A stretch of DNA of 64,000 bases, from the NCBI RefSeq assembly GCF_010723575.1, contig NZ_BLKZ01000001.1:4774001-4838000 (forward strand), given 5' to 3'. The notes beneath the pieces were generated by a model. The model worked only from the letters and a program-made list of their open reading frames with translations. It did no database searches and was not told where the DNA came from. Position numbers and translations under genes: made by a program. Each line of letters begins with the position of its first letter. Position 1 is the stretch's first letter. Below are positions 9,719-18,479 of the stretch, in pieces. This DNA is from Mycobacterium bourgelatii (GTDB lineage Bacteria > Actinomycetota > Actinomycetes > Mycobacteriales > Mycobacteriaceae).

Positions 9719-10889
9719 CAGGCATTGCCTTCAGGCGTGATGCGGGGTCAGGTTGCTCTAATACAGAGCACTTCGTCGAGGCTGGCGGTCTGTAGTCCGG
9801 CACCGAGCGCCCGTTGCCCGAGCTCAGCGATGGGGTCGGCGTCGCTGCTATCCAGACCGCCGGCTTGATCCAGTCGTGCGGTGTCAAACATCGCCGGGCC
9901 GCTAGCCACCACCTCGGCCAGAACGTAGCGGCCGGCATCGGGTGACCGACGCACCTCCGACTCGGCCGCGCAAGTACCGGTGAGCTTGACGGCATCGCCA
10001 TAGTTGATCCCGACTTGAAACACCTGCGGTTCGGCATCGAGCACAGCACTCAGCCGGGTGATGTAGTTCTCGGGGCCAAAAAACCGCCAACCCTGCCCCA
10101 GATGCAGCCAAAACCGTCCACCGATCTGAGCACGCAGCCGCGCAAGCTGAGCTCCGGTGCCGTCGCCGGATCTGCGACGGGCGAACTCAACAAACCCGTA
10201 GCGCTTCCGTAGCGCCGCGCGGTCCTGGGCGGACAGACCCGCATCGACCACCAGGAAACGCCCGACCCGTGACAGATCGGTGCAGCAGTGCAGAAACGAG
10301 TTCAGTGTCTGCTCGGTGGCTTCTCGATCCGGGCCGGCCACCAGAGTGACAGTGACCTCGGCGTTGCGTGAACCCGCGACCAGGTTGCCCACCAACACAT
10401 CGGGGTATGCCGACGCCGCCTCGACCATCGCCGGCACCGAAAAGTCGCGGTTGTACGCAATCCCCTGTCGACGATCATCGGGGACCTCTGGGCAGGCCAG
10501 AAGCCGCCGACACAACGCAAACGCCTCGGCATGCTTGCCCAGCCAACCCGCACACACCGCCTGCTCATCAACGGCACGCCAGGCATAAACGTCTGCGAAG
10601 ACAAACAAGCTGTCCTCTTCGGGAAGCGGGATCGCAGCGGCGCGCCGGGCGAACAGGTACCCAAGCTGATATTGCCCCTCACCCCGGTAGTGAGCGGCGA
10701 TCTGATGAAGCGCCTCGGCACGAGTCGGTCGAAACGCCCACGCCCGCAGGTAGGCATCTTGAATATCCGGCCACGGCTCCCCGAGATTCGCCATCGCCTG
10801 CGCCAGGCGGAACAGCGAGTAATAGACCTCCTCGGCCGAGCCACCCATCTCAGCCCGCCGCGCATACCACTTACGCGCGTTGGCGAAAT
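9719..10889 (-). repeat. Shared 3' cassette, copy 2
   Basis: Direct repeat of 6941-8110 in the same orientation, 2,778 bases away. It covers the TPR region and the C-terminal glycosyltransferase-like module of the dioxygenase fusion gene, plus the shared bases downstream of the stop codon. The near identity implies recent duplication or gene conversion. Confidence 0.93.
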
Positions 10890-11571
10890 CGCCGGAATCA
10901 AAGTAGCTCTGGCCCAAGTCGAACACCGACTTGACATCCGAGGGATTGCGCGCCACCTCAGCCAACAAAAAATCGCGATCACGGTGCAAGTCAAGCGGCA
11001 CCGTCACGTACGTAGATTCACCGCCATTTCCGAAATGGATCCAAGACACCACCACGATCTTCGAACCAGACTCCGGCGGCCGAGCGATATGGTGATAGAG
11101 GTAATTCGACGGAAAGAAAAGAACGGTTCCCTTCTCGCAACGCTGTGAGAAGTCGAAGCCTGTAAACACCGTTTCGCCGCCCTCTGCAACATCGTTCAAA
11201 TAGGCGACCACACTTACTTGTCGCGTCGCGGATGCGATACTCCAGGCATCGGCATGCTCGTGGAACCACTCCGGTCGATCGGGCGTCGACGGTTCGTACC
11301 GCACGACATTCGGTGCCTCGAGGCGTGTGCAGAAGTTCAGCGTTCTCGACGTCCCGCAGTAGTCCGCGAAGCATTCGCGCACAACACTGCAGAAGCGTAG
11401 TAACACGTCACCAACGACGGGTGTAAGGGAACAGCGCCGGTAGTCCAGGTCAAGCTCTTGGGCACCCGGTAGCGCGATCAGGTCAGCAGCCAGCGCGTCA
11501 TCAATAGCACCTGGGTAAGTGCGCACGAACCGCGCAAGGTCCGACGAATGAGACGCAGCACAAAGTTCCAT
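9748..11571 (-). CDS. 2OG-Fe(II) dioxygenase - TPR - glycosyltransferase-like fusion protein (copy 2, intact)
   Basis: About 607 residues from ATG 11569-11571; a GTG at 11595 would add 8. Residues 15-185 form a prolyl-hydroxylase-like double-stranded beta-helix. It has the iron motif H106-x-D108 (in EWFHEHADAWS), the distal His in LYHHIARP (160/161) and a basic 2-oxoglutarate contact at K171, with GGETVFTGF typical of P4H-type enzymes. Residues 205-395 are TPR-like (ARKWYARRAEMGG). Residues 405-607 are the shared module starting VTVTLVAGPDREATEQTL, a GT-A-like strand-helix pattern with RFWLHLGQGWRFFGPENYI. A single chain that could hydroxylate and glycosylate a protein resembles the two-function collagen enzymes of giant viruses (inference). 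Intact, unlike copy 1. Confidence 0.87.
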   Translation of the reverse strand: MELCAASHSSDLARFVRTYPGAIDDALAADLIALPGAQELDLDYRRCSLTPVVGDVLLRFCSVVRECFADYCGTSRTLNFCTRLEAPNVVRYEPSTPDRPEWFHEHADAWSIASATRQVSVVAYLNDVAEGGETVFTGFDFSQRCEKGTVLFFPSNYLYHHIARPPESGSKIVVVSWIHFGNGGESTYVTVPLDLHRDRDFLLAEVARNPSDVKSVFDLGQSYFDSGDFANARKWYARRAEMGGSAEEVYYSLFRLAQAMANLGEPWPDIQDAYLRAWAFRPTRAEALHQIAAHYRGEGQYQLGYLFARRAAAIPLPEEDSLFVFADVYAWRAVDEQAVCAGWLGKHAEAFALCRRLLACPEVPDDRRQGIAYNRDFSVPAMVEAASAYPDVLVGNLVAGSRNAEVTVTLVAGPDREATEQTLNSFLHCCTDLSRVGRFLVVDAGLSAQDRAALRKRYGFVEFARRRSGDGTGAQLARLRAQIGGRFWLHLGQGWRFFGPENYITRLSAVLDAEPQVFQVGINYGDAVKLTGTCAAESEVRRSPDAGRYVLAEVVASGPAMFDTARLDQAGGLDSSDADPIAELGQRALGAGLQTASLDEVLCIRAT

Positions 11572-11710
11572 ATCGCTGGAAAATATCACCGGCACAGTGT
11601 CGCGGTACAGAGGTCACGAAGTTGCCCGGGTATCATTTGACATGGCGGTCGCCCAGCCAGAGATCGTGAAAGTAAACGTTTTTCTTTGAGGTCGAGCAGC
11701 CCGCAAGACC

Positions 11711-11977
11711 GTGATCCGACTCATCGCCAAACACAAGCACCATCAGCTAGCCAGCTCTACGGTGGGGCCGGGCTGCGCTGGGGTGTCGAACCCATGTGTG
11801 CAGTGTTGCCTGAACATGGCGTCCGATCAGCACGTCGACCTACTACGAATTGATCACCAAGACCCGAAAAGACTGCAGCTCCGTCTTACCGAACCCGGTC
11901 GAGTTCATCGCGGCGGCACGTGCAGACAAGAACGAGGGGAGGTTGCGCGCCAGACGCTCGGGTCACGCAAGTTGTGA
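11711..11977 (+). pseudogene. IS3-family OrfB transposase, N-terminal remnant
   Basis: Plus-strand fragments in shifting frames read VIRLIAKHKHHQLASSTVGP, then LRWGVEPMCAVLPEHGV, then STYYELITKTRK, and finally TLGSRKL near 11960. This is the order seen at the start of IS3-family OrfB proteins (GVEPMCAVL, STYYEW, YGARKVW blocks). At least two single-base shifts break it. It stops where the IS21 element begins, and its C-terminal half resumes at 13682 on the other side, so the IS21 element sits inside this IS3 copy. Confidence 0.7.
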
Positions 11978-12322
11978 TCTGACTGCGCACCCGGGTGGGC
12001 CGAGCAGCACGACGTTGCGGGACTTGGCCAGAAACGCGCCTGTACCCAGGTGGGCGATCATGTCCCGGGTGCCCGGTTGGTGATCGAAGTTGAAGTCCTC
12101 CAAAGATTTACGGGTGGGGAATCCAGCGGAGCGGATGCGGGTCGCTGCACCGGAGGCTTCCCGGGCGGCGACCTCCCGCGAGAGCACCGCTGCCAGATAC
12201 TCCTCATGGGTCCAGTTGGCATCGCGGGCTTGCTCGGCCAGGCGGGCGGCTGAGTCCCGGATGCGCGGCGCCTTGAGTGCTTGGGCGTAGTGCAGGACAG
12301 CCTTGATCGGGTCCTCGGTCAT
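11963..12322 (-). pseudogene. istB: IS21-family helper ATPase IstB, truncated at Walker A
   Basis: Starts MTEDPIKAVLHYAQALKAPR two bases after the istA stop, the usual istA-istB arrangement. It runs through SFEDFNFDHQPG-like text (SLEDFNFDHQPGTRDMIAHL) to RNVVLLGPPG, where Walker A should continue TGKTHLA but instead reads CAVRSQLA and stops. About 120 of the normal 250-270 residues remain, without Walker A lysine, Walker B or sensor motifs, so it cannot hydrolyse ATP. The element's right end is deleted and replaced by IS3 sequence. Confidence 0.85.
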
Positions 12323-12324
12323 GA

Positions 12325-13566
12325 TCAGGCCACCTCTCCGTCGGAAGTGACGGTGCTGCTGGTGAATTCGACACCGAACGCGCGGTCATAGTCGGCCAGA
12401 TCGCGCACCAGGTGATCTTCTTGCGCCGGTGGCGGATCGGTTTGGAACCGTCGCCGCAATGCCGCGGCAGTCGCGACATGGGCCGGGTCAGTGAGGGTTT
12501 GTCGGGCCGCCCAGCACCGGTCGTGAGCAGCTAACAGATGCCCAGCCCGGCTCACCGTCACCCGACTCAGCGTGGTGCTCACCTCGACGAGTTGGCCGAT
12601 CGCGCTTGGGTCCACGGAGTAGTCGTTGCCGGCCACCCGCACGTAGTAGTCGCGGCCGAGCCGCACCGACATCACCGCCTGGACGGTGGGCGCCACAGGT
12701 GGCAGAGCCAGCATCTGGGCTCGATCGGCATCCAGAAAGTCGACCGGACGACCATCGAGGACCCGCACCCGACGGGCGTTTGCGGTCGCAAGCCACTGGC
12801 CCAGTTGATCGTTGAAGTCCTGCGGTGAGGTGAAGCTGCGCCCCGGCAGGAACGAAATCTCCAGATATCGGTTGGCTCGCTCCACCATCCCTTTGGATTC
12901 GGGGTCATAGGGTTTGAGTTGGACCAGCCGCGACCCAAGTGAGCCCATCAAAGCGGTGACCGGATCGGTCAACCGGCCGCGGCGCCCGATCCCTGCCTCG
13001 TTGTCCCACCACAACTCATGGGGTGCTGCGGCGAAACTGCCCGCGAGCAGCTGCCACATCCCAGCCACCAAGTCCATGGTCTGGCGCGACGGCAACATCA
13101 CCGCGGCGATGAACCGGGAGAACGCCGCCACCATCACCAGCACCGGCAGCTTCGCCTCCTGACCGAACCCGACCGCGATCTTCGGTGCCGGGAACCACAG
13201 ATCGCACTGGACCACCCGCCCGGGCAGGTACTCGAGCCGGTCAACCGGATCGGCGGGCAGGTATTCCGGCCGGATCGCTCGGACCCACTCCCGAAACCAA
13301 GAAATAGAACCGCTCCACCCGACCCGCTCGGCGAGCACCGTCGCCGGCATCTGCGGGTAGGCCGTCAACAGCGCCCGCATCCGCGGTTCCATCTCACTGA
13401 TCGCCGAAGACGCCGCGGCCCGCTCATACTTCGGCGGTTTATCACTGGCCAGCGCCCCAGCCACCGTGTCACGCGCGATGCCGAGCTGACGTGCAATGGC
13501 CCGCTGCGACAAACCTTCGCTGCGGTGAAGATGCCGGATCAACGCCCAGTCTTCCAAGGAGATCAC
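12325..13566 (-). CDS. istA: IS21-family transposase IstA
   Basis: 413 residues from GTG 13564-13566 (VISLEDWALIRHLHRSEGLS). An upstream ATG at 13599 adds 11 residues unlike the family start. The N-terminal helix-turn-helix is SQRAIARQLGIARDTVAGAL. The rve/DDE core includes VVQCDLWFPAP (first Asp), HELWWDNEAGI (second Asp) and ESKGMVERANRYLE (catalytic Glu). A C-terminal MU-type domain includes GRDYYVRVAGNDYSVDP. Full length and without visible breaks, so the protein may be active, but its partner IstB is truncated, making autonomous transposition unlikely. Confidence 0.92.
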   Translation of the reverse strand: MISLEDWALIRHLHRSEGLSQRAIARQLGIARDTVAGALASDKPPKYERAAASSAISEMEPRMRALLTAYPQMPATVLAERVGWSGSISWFREWVRAIRPEYLPADPVDRLEYLPGRVVQCDLWFPAPKIAVGFGQEAKLPVLVMVAAFSRFIAAVMLPSRQTMDLVAGMWQLLAGSFAAAPHELWWDNEAGIGRRGRLTDPVTALMGSLGSRLVQLKPYDPESKGMVERANRYLEISFLPGRSFTSPQDFNDQLGQWLATANARRVRVLDGRPVDFLDADRAQMLALPPVAPTVQAVMSVRLGRDYYVRVAGNDYSVDPSAIGQLVEVSTTLSRVTVSRAGHLLAAHDRCWAARQTLTDPAHVATAAALRRRFQTDPPPAQEDHLVRDLADYDRAFGVEFTSSTVTSDGEVA

Positions 13567-13584
13567 CCATCCAATCTGATTGGG

Positions 13585-13645
13585 TGGCCTACTTTTCAAC
13601 CGTCGCGAGTGGCCGGACTTTCAGCCGTCGCCAACACTGGTGAAC
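13585..13645. repeat. IS21 left-end terminal repeats
   Basis: Just upstream of istA, two direct copies of a GCGACGG(C/T)TGAAA...GGCCAC motif occur about 25 bases apart on the minus strand. IS21 elements carry such multiple short terminal repeats as transposase-binding sites. They place the left end of the element at about 13645, next to the resumed IS3 remnant. Confidence 0.65.
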
Positions 13646-13681
13646 CGCCGCTTCTACGCCACTGCGTCAAATCGGTTGTGA

Positions 13682-14275
13682 ATGGCCGCCGCTACGTTTG
13701 CGTCGACCTGGATGGGATTCGCCTACGTCATCGACGCCTACAGTTTTCGGATCCTGGGCCGCCAGATCCATAACCACCGTTCTGGTCCCCGACACTTATC
13801 GAGCATGCATTCTTCACTCTCGTCTAGGAGGCAACACCAACCTGCACGACAAGATCACGAAAGGATTGCGTACCGCGCGGGCAGTCAATACACTTCGGGC
13901 GGCCTGCACCCGTCGGCCCGTCGATGAAAATGTGGATCTCTCGTCGGCTCGGTAGGCGATGCGCTGGACAATTCGCGGGTCGAGACCATCGGATCGTTCA
14001 AAACGAACTCATCCGCCGGCAAGGCCCGTGGCGCGACGTCAACCAGGCCGAGTTTGGCGACGGCTGAATGGATGGTCTGGTTCAACACCGGACGTCTTCA
14101 TGAGTACCTCGATGACTTCATTCCCGAGGCTGTCGAGACGCGCTAATACGCATACAGACGCACCCCACGCAAGGCGAGGTAATTCACCAAATGCAGTTTC
14201 CGGACTTACCGGGACGGGTCAGTCAGAACACACCACCGCAACAAGGGGACCGACCCCTAACAAGAGTAGTTAGAA
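13682..14275 (+). pseudogene. IS3-family OrfB transposase, C-terminal remnant
   Basis: The frame starts ASTWMGFAYVIDAYSFRILG, the DDE region of IS3 OrfB proteins (first catalytic Asp block). It goes on to ERIAYRAGSQYTS (second block, near 13860-13890), then GDALDNSRVETIGSFKTE and QGPWRDVNQAEF (13955-14050). In a third frame it reads ATAEWMVWFNTGRLHEYL (14060-14110) and ends in a degenerate tail. Several frameshifts inactivate it. With the piece at 11711 it makes up one OrfB split by the IS21 element. Confidence 0.75.
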
Positions 14276-14302
14276 CCCGTCCGTGTAGGGGGTACGAGCG
14301 GG

Positions 14303-16084
14303 TTAGAGTGCAGCGATGCAGAGCACTTCGTCGAGGCTGGCGGTCTGTAGTCCGGCAGCGAGCGCCCGTTGCCCGAGCTCAGCGATGGGGTCGGCGTCGC
14401 TGCTATCCAGACCGCCGGCTTGATCCAGTCGTGCGGTGTCAAACATCGCCGGGCCGCTAGCCACCACCTCGGCCAGAACGTAGCGGCCGGCATCGGGTGA
14501 CCGACGCACCTCCGACTCGGCCGCGCAAGTACCGGTGAGCTTGACGGCATCGCCATAGTTGATCCCGACTTGAAACACCTGCGGTTCGGCATCGAGCACA
14601 GCACTCAGCCGGGTGATGTAGTTCTCGGGGCCAAAAAACCGCCAACCCTGCCCCAGATGCAGCCAAAACCGTCCACCGATCTGAGCACGCAGCCGCGCAA
14701 GCTGAGCTCCGGTGCCGTCGCCGGATCTGCGACGGGCGAACTCAACAAACCCGTAGCGCTTCCGTAGCGCCGCGCGGTCCTGGGCGGACAGACCCGCATC
14801 GACCACCAGGAAACGCCCGACCCGTGACAGATCGGTGCAGCAGTGCAGAAACGAGTTCAGTGTCTGCTCGGTGGCTTCTCGATCCGGGCCGGCCACCAGA
14901 GTGACAGTGACCTCGGCGTTGCGTGAACCCGCGACCAGGTTGCCCACCAACACATCGGGGTATGCCGACGCCGCCTCGACCATCGCCGGCACCGAAAAGT
15001 CGCGGTTGTGCGCAATCCCCTGTCGACGATCATCGGGGACCTCTGGGCAGGCCAGAAGCCGCCGACACAACGCAAACGCCTCGGCATGCTTGCCGATCCA
15101 GAACGCGCACACCGCCTGCTCATCAACGGCACGCCAGGCATAAACGTCTGCGAAGACAAACAAAATGTCCTCTTCGGGAAGCGGGATCGCAGCGGCACAC
15201 TCGGCGAACAGGTACCCAAGCTGATATTGCCCCTCCCCCCGGTAGTGAGCGGCGATCTGATGAAGCGCCTCAGCACGAGTCGGTCGAAACGCCCACGCCC
15301 GCAGGTAGGCATCTTGAATATCCGGCCACGGCTCCCCGAGATTCGCCATCGCCCGCGCCAGGCGGAACAGCGAGTAATAGACCTCCTCGGCCCAGCCACC
15401 CATCTCAGCCCGCCGCGCATACCACTTGCGCGCGTTGGCGAAATCGCCAAGATCAAAGTAGCTCTGGGCCAGGTAGAACACCGACCGGTGGTCCTCGGGG
15501 TCACGTTCGACCTCGGCCAGCAGCAAATCGCGATCCCGCGCATACTTCTGCGGGTCTTGGCTGCGGGCACCAATGCGACGAGATTCGATGTGATACCCGC
15601 CCTCGAGGCGTGCCGACGAGGCGCGGGGGTCGTCGCACACAACATACTCGTGAACGACGCCCACGTAACGCATGGGCAGTCCGTCGCGGAACACAAGCGA
15701 GCGCCAGTAGGTGCAGGCCCCTTGTTTGACGCGCAGGCTGTAAACGTCGGCACTGAGTCGGGTGAAGTCCGGCGTACCGCAAAGTACGTCGTCGGCGTCC
15801 ATGACCCAGATATAGTCGGCGTGGCCCTGGGCAAGAGTCAGCGCCTCGGTGCGATTATGGCCGAAGTTGCACCATGGGCGTTCGTAAAGCTTTCCCGGGA
15901 TGCCAAGATGGGCCATGCGGCTTTTAATGACATCCTGGGTCCCGTCGTCGGAACCGGTGTCCACGACCACCCATGAATTGATATAAGGCGCCACCGAGTC
16001 GAGCACCTCGTGGATGATGTGTGCCTCATTACGCACGATCATGTTCAGGCAGATCTCGGGGCGCGCGGTCACCGACTCGGACAC
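14303..16084 (-). CDS. GT2 glycosyltransferase - TPR - glycosyltransferase-like protein (copy 3, intact)
   Basis: 593 residues from GTG 16082-16084. The N-terminal GT2 domain differs from copy 1: ICLNMIVRNEAHIIHEVLDS, VVVDTGSDDGTQDVI, and the metal motif WVMDADDVL (D96-x-D98). It belongs to the TPR-glycosyltransferase group with GHNRTEALTLA and RYVGVVHEYV. Then come DRDLLLAEVERDPEDHRSVF, TPR-like repeats to LCRRLLACPE, and the shared C-terminal module ending DEVLCIAAL. It is complete, with no internal stop. The likely role is transfer of one or more sugars to a protein or glycan acceptor in the cytoplasm before export. A link with the PE-collagen gene 3 kb away is inferred from position only. 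Confidence 0.87.
   Translation of the reverse strand: MSESVTARPEICLNMIVRNEAHIIHEVLDSVAPYINSWVVVDTGSDDGTQDVIKSRMAHLGIPGKLYERPWCNFGHNRTEALTLAQGHADYIWVMDADDVLCGTPDFTRLSADVYSLRVKQGACTYWRSLVFRDGLPMRYVGVVHEYVVCDDPRASSARLEGGYHIESRRIGARSQDPQKYARDRDLLLAEVERDPEDHRSVFYLAQSYFDLGDFANARKWYARRAEMGGWAEEVYYSLFRLARAMANLGEPWPDIQDAYLRAWAFRPTRAEALHQIAAHYRGEGQYQLGYLFAECAAAIPLPEEDILFVFADVYAWRAVDEQAVCAFWIGKHAEAFALCRRLLACPEVPDDRRQGIAHNRDFSVPAMVEAASAYPDVLVGNLVAGSRNAEVTVTLVAGPDREATEQTLNSFLHCCTDLSRVGRFLVVDAGLSAQDRAALRKRYGFVEFARRRSGDGTGAQLARLRAQIGGRFWLHLGQGWRFFGPENYITRLSAVLDAEPQVFQVGINYGDAVKLTGTCAAESEVRRSPDAGRYVLAEVVASGPAMFDTARLDQAGGLDSSDADPIAELGQRALAAGLQTASLDEVLCIAAL
14319..15449 (-). repeat. Shared 3' cassette, copy 3 (more diverged at its TPR end)
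   Basis: The part from 14319 to about 15080 is almost identical to copies 1 and 2. From about 15080 to 15449 substitutions become common (for example, the residues after AVC differ). The short downstream segment shared by copies 1 and 2 is missing, so the homology stops inside the last codons. This points to conversion restricted to the C-terminal module. Confidence 0.88.
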
Positions 16085-16089
16085 GACGT

Positions 16090-16670
16090 CAGATGGTACC
16101 CGGCAATCGGGGGGTCGCGGAGGGGATCGGCCAGCGCCGCGTCTGATCTAGCCGAGGCTTTTGTGTCCAATGGTTTTGCTATTCGGCGAGCATCGCACCA
16201 ATCCAGGTGAGTCAGAGATCAGCCATCGACAACGGCTTCGTCAGGCGGGTCGACGTGACAGGGACTTGCCGAAGGCTCCCTCGAGGAAGATGTCGTCGAG
16301 GTGGGCAAGGATGCGGCGTGGGACGCCGTAAGCTGGCCAAGAACAACCGGCGGACATCGTTGGACCGCACAGGTCATGTTTCAGCTCTAGAATTCGGACA
16401 CCTCGCCCGATTCGCCGACCTTGCCTACCGCTTGACGATCATCCAAATGCGTCGCGAGCTACGGACAATGTTGCTGCGACTACGCGGCGACCGTGGTGGG
16501 GCGCCTAAGCTGAAGTTGGCCCCTATCTGCGCTGCTCAACATCCAGATGAAAACCCGACGCGCTGGTGCGGGACCCATCAACGAGCACTCAACGAACTTA
16601 TCGCCGAAGAGTGCCACCCCAACGCCCAACTCTGGCGGGCAGCCACGCCAGTTGTTCCCGGGCCTCATCT
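16090..16670. other. Spacer between glycosyltransferase and dioxygenase genes, unassigned
   Basis: About 580 bases. A plus-strand frame (16207-16749) is open, and another frame contains DAAWDAVSWPRTTGGHRWTA, which has coding-like composition. I recognise no family and think it is a decayed IS or gene fragment. The 3' end overlaps the tail of the dioxygenase gene on the other strand, which argues against the long plus-strand frame being a gene. Confidence 0.4.
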
Positions 16671-16671
16671 T

Positions 16672-17541
16672 CTAGTCAATATATACAAGACGGTTCTTCT
16701 CCAGCCAGAAAAAGATAGATTGTATTTGTGCTTCCGCCCTGACTTGTGATAAGTGAAATTTTGCCATCGTGTCGTTCACAATTTCATTTACTGCGCAATT
16801 GCTCTGAAGTTTTTCCAGAACCAGAATCCACACGGGATTAAGCGGAACGCTTCGACTAGGACCCAACTCAAGAATTCCGGCGGACTCGAGGTGCAAATGC
16901 TTCGCAAGTCGAATTGCTGTGGGCATCGTACTGAGCCGACGATTCTTGTCAAACTTCCATTCTGCGTAAGGACCGTCTTGGTCAACATAATGCAAGAATA
17001 ATTGCACAGCAAACTCGCCGTCGAACGGGTCGCGCCAGTGCGGGCACTCCAAACCCCGGTAGACCACCGCATCCCCGGGTTCCAGGGCAACACTCCTTGG
17101 ACCTAAGGGGCCTTCGACCCAAAGCGGCCAGGGAGTGGGGGCGTTATATCCCAAATTAACGCTCACACTGAACTCACAGGATGGCCGGTCGACGTGTCTT
17201 GCAAGGCCATCGCCGGTCGTGTAAATACGAAAGAAAGAATAGGTGGGAAAAAGAACGTGTTGAGCGACTTGTCCGATCGTCGGAGTAAGGCTCTCGAGAA
17301 GGTATTCCATGTGGAAGTCACCACACCTCTCAAATGAGCCGGGCCCCGGACCGGGCGCCGCGTTCTCAACTAGTTCAAGCGCTCGCTGGCAAATCCTAGT
17401 CCGTTCTTTCGATGGAACTAGTTGTTCGATTAACGTATAGCTGTGGGTGGCAAATTCATTGATGTTTTGGTCGGTGATGGTTGCCGCAGAAAACGTTTCG
17501 TATTCGACATACGTCGCGTTCTCTTCGGCAGCCATACACAC
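16672..17541 (-). CDS. 2OG-Fe(II) dioxygenase with PqqD-like C-terminal domain
   Basis: 289 residues. The iron motif H116-x-D118 lies in LARHVDRPSCEFSVSVNL, the distal His168 in ECPHWRDPF, and beta-strands around FAVQLFLHYVDQDGP complete the jelly roll. Residues about 225-289 (SVPLNPVWILVLEKL, then VNEIVNDTMAKF and a final WLEKNRLVYID) have the winged-helix pattern of PqqD proteins, the fold used to recognise peptide substrates of RiPP enzymes. I know of no standard family with this exact fusion. The gene is clearly more AT-rich than its neighbours, a sign of recent transfer. It lies between the modular glycosyltransferases and the collagen-like PE gene on the same strand. Peptide or protein hydroxylation is plausible; the target is unknown. 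ATG 17535 is an alternative start. Confidence 0.8.
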   Translation of the reverse strand: MCMAAEENATYVEYETFSAATITDQNINEFATHSYTLIEQLVPSKERTRICQRALELVENAAPGPGPGSFERCGDFHMEYLLESLTPTIGQVAQHVLFPTYSFFRIYTTGDGLARHVDRPSCEFSVSVNLGYNAPTPWPLWVEGPLGPRSVALEPGDAVVYRGLECPHWRDPFDGEFAVQLFLHYVDQDGPYAEWKFDKNRRLSTMPTAIRLAKHLHLESAGILELGPSRSVPLNPVWILVLEKLQSNCAVNEIVNDTMAKFHLSQVRAEAQIQSIFFWLEKNRLVYID

Positions 17542-17738
17542 ATGGTATCAGCGGGTGCGACGCGCCACAGCAACACAAAACACTAGACGATCAGCTGCAT
17601 CTCTCGGTTTCATTATTCCTGCATATCACTGATCGAATCGGGGTTGCAGAACTAAGAATTCGCCTCCACAGATCCGACTGCGGCCTTCTTCGCGACGCGC
17701 GTCGGGGCGGAGGGATGCTGCATAGGGCGCATTGCAGC

Positions 17739-18470
17739 GATGCAGAGCACTCGTCGAGCCCGGCGGTTATAGTTCGACACCGATCGCCCGCCGTCGAGTC
17801 CGACGATGGGGTCGGGTCACGGCCCTCCACACCGCCGGCTTGATGATCCAGGCGTGTGGTGTCGAACATCGCCGGGGCGCTCGCGACCACTCGGCCAGGA
17901 CGTAACGGCCGGCACGTGCCCGACGCACCTCCGACTCGGCCGGACAGGTACCGGTGAGCGTGCATGCGTCGGCAAAGTTTATTCCTACCTGAACACTTCA
18001 TAGCTCAGATTCGATCAGCCGGGTTTAAAGCGTCACCGTATCCCGAAGCATTGGTGCGGGGTTTGGTTCCCCGGTCCAGGCGAGGCCAAGGTGGTGGTTA
18101 GCGGACCGCGAGACCACTGAGCAGGCCATTAACTCGTTCCTGAACTGCTGCCTCGATGTGTCACTTTCGGCTCGGGCATTTCCGGTGGTCGATGCTAATC
18201 TGTCCGCCCAGGACCGCGCGCTGCTGCGTGAGCGCTACGGGTTTCTCGATTTTGTCGATGGCAGACAGGCGCCGGACTCGCCACACAGCTTGCGCTGGTC
18301 CGAGCTCAGATGCCTGGACGGTTTTGGCTGCATTTGGGGCCAGGGCTGGCGGTTTTCTGCCCCCGAGGACTCCACAATCACCTACGAGTTGATGTGGGGC
18401 GTGACGGAATCTAGCATCTCCGCGATGACGTATGCCTCGCTTTCACGATCATGTTCAGGCAGGTCGGGTA
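17739..18470. pseudogene. Scrambled fourth copy of the GT2 / shared-module gene
   Basis: Three pieces of the modular gene lie side by side. 17739-18030 (minus sense) matches the last about 100 codons of the shared module, with many indels. 18085-18360 (plus sense) reads TTEQAINSFLNCCLDVS, then ANLSAQDRALLRERYGFLDF and GQGWRFSAPE, the middle of the same module but inverted. About 18365-18470 (minus sense) encodes CLNMIVK, SEAYVIAEMLDS and TPHINS, matching the GT2 start of copy 3. The TPR part is gone. The inversion and deletions show rearrangement at this locus, and the divergence makes this the oldest copy. Confidence 0.72.
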
Positions 18471-18479
18471 GCGCGCATT

